Origin: Bacteroidota bacterium
Lineage (GTDB): Bacteria > Bacteroidota > Bacteroidia > Flavobacteriales > Flavobacteriaceae
Assembly (NCBI GenBank): GCA_024278565.1
Contig: JAJRSY010000161.1
Location: 1 to 5,178 of the forward strand
Direction: 5' to 3'
Length of the DNA stretch: 5,178 nt
Of this stretch, positions 4,963 through 5,178 are shown one piece after another (within the stretch, counting starts at the first letter, position 1; each line of letters begins with the position of its first letter). The position numbers were made by a program, and so were the translations under genes. The notes beneath the pieces were generated by a model that did not search any database, was not told the DNA's origin, and worked only from the letters and a program-made list of their open reading frames with translations.

Positions 4963-5167
4963 TGGTTAAGGCGAGTGCCATTCGCAAGAGGGCTTTTTGG
5001 AGTTCTCCTGTGATTGGTACGCTAGCCTTTACCGCATTCGCTTTAACCTGTGTTGGGAGACGTGGCCCTGTGGTTGGGGCAATGCCCCTTATGGGTAAAG
5101 ATAGGTCATTGTCCTCGAATGCGGGTATCCATTGACCGTTGCGAGAAATGAGGGGATGCAGGAGCAT
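4856..5167 (-). CDS. Doubtful hypothetical open frame, possibly continuing past the right edge
   Basis: A 103-codon frame from ATG at 5167, but the frame is also open upstream to the window edge (codons for KRQ precede), so the true start may lie outside. It reads GIAPTTGPRLPTQVKANA in the first half and ELQKALLRMALALTIDRYV in the second. I recognise no family, signal peptide or membrane segment. Most of it lies across the nested inverted repeats at 4951-5143, whose G-U pairs fit a plus-strand RNA, so this frame may be a by-product of that structure. It overlaps the frame 4780-4962 by 107 bases in a different phase, so both cannot easily be ordinary genes. GC is about 50% here, against about one third in the neighbouring decarboxylase gene. 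Confidence 0.25.
   Translation of the reverse strand: MLLHPLISRNGQWIPAFEDNDLSLPIRGIAPTTGPRLPTQVKANAVKASVPITGELQKALLRMALALTIDRYVQQKNKKILETDYPRGKPSDNYWRLFYGNQP
4951..5143 (+). ncRNA. Nested inverted repeats, possible structured RNA or foldback element
   Basis: Closing helix: CGTAACGGTCAAT (4951-4963) with ATTGACCGTTGCG (5131-5143), 13 pairs including one U-G. Next helix: GGTTAAGGCGAGTGC (4964-4978) with GCATTCGCTTTAACC (5034-5048), 15 pairs with two G-U. Inside that: GAGGGCT (4988-4994) with AGCCTTT (5024-5030), 7 pairs with two G-U. A hairpin GGGGC-AAT-GCCCC lies at 5076-5088. All five non-Watson-Crick pairs are G-U when read on the plus strand and would be A-C on the minus strand, which favours a plus-strand transcript. 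It matches no RNA class I can recall (not tmRNA, RNase P RNA, or the TPP, cobalamin or lysine riboswitches). It could instead be a decayed foldback DNA element like those at 514-670 and 2416-2654. Confidence 0.4.
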
Positions 5168-5178
5168 TTGCCTTTTCA

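Noticed and set aside
4951..5143. Retron msr-msd or integron attC interpretation of the nested repeats
   Set aside because: There is no AGC branch motif after the first repeat and no reverse transcriptase in view; the ends do not match attC core sites (RYYYAAC / GTTRRRY).

Overview
The window looks like chromosome of a marine-type Flavobacteriaceae bacterium (Bacteroidota). The signs are a flavobacterial-style XerD, a PF13568-type outer-membrane beta-barrel protein, a Bacteroidota -7 promoter box (TATCTTTG) before that gene, A-rich starts without clear Shine-Dalgarno sequences, and GC-rich palindromes of the CCTGCCTG/CAGGCAGG type scattered between genes. Species cannot be named from this sequence.

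Layout, left to right. 1-513 has no convincing gene: palindromic repeats, three short minus-strand open frames of doubtful status, and AT-rich sequence. 514-670 is a foldback element with perfect 17-bp terminal inverted repeats, ending 14 bp from the xerD stop. 685-1580 (minus) is xerD, split in two frames by an apparent one-base deletion in an A/T homopolymer; the halves add up to a full-length 298-residue recombinase with all six catalytic residues. 1581-1759 is a divergent intergenic region. 1760-2347 (plus) encodes a secreted outer-membrane beta-barrel protein, followed by a strong intrinsic terminator. 2407-2663 is a MITE-like foldback element with 9-bp direct repeats outside its terminal inverted repeats. 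2664-2783 is an AT-rich leader with three TCTAAAC repeats. 2784-3197 (plus) is aroQ. 3310-4758 (minus) is a clearly more AT-rich group II PLP-dependent decarboxylase gene, convergent with aroQ. 4759-5178 holds two weak overlapping minus-strand frames and, in a GC-rich block, nested inverted repeats whose imperfect pairs are all G-U on the plus strand, so it may be a structured RNA.

The genes do not form one pathway. XerD (chromosome dimer resolution) and AroQ (shikimate pathway) are housekeeping; the barrel protein is an envelope protein of unknown role; the decarboxylase looks like an accessory gene. The most notable content is non-coding: at least two, possibly three, foldback elements of about 155-240 bp at gene ends, a dispersed 21-bp palindrome present in exact reverse-complement copies, and the interrupted xerD. 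No CRISPR array, tRNA, rRNA or recognisable defence system was seen.
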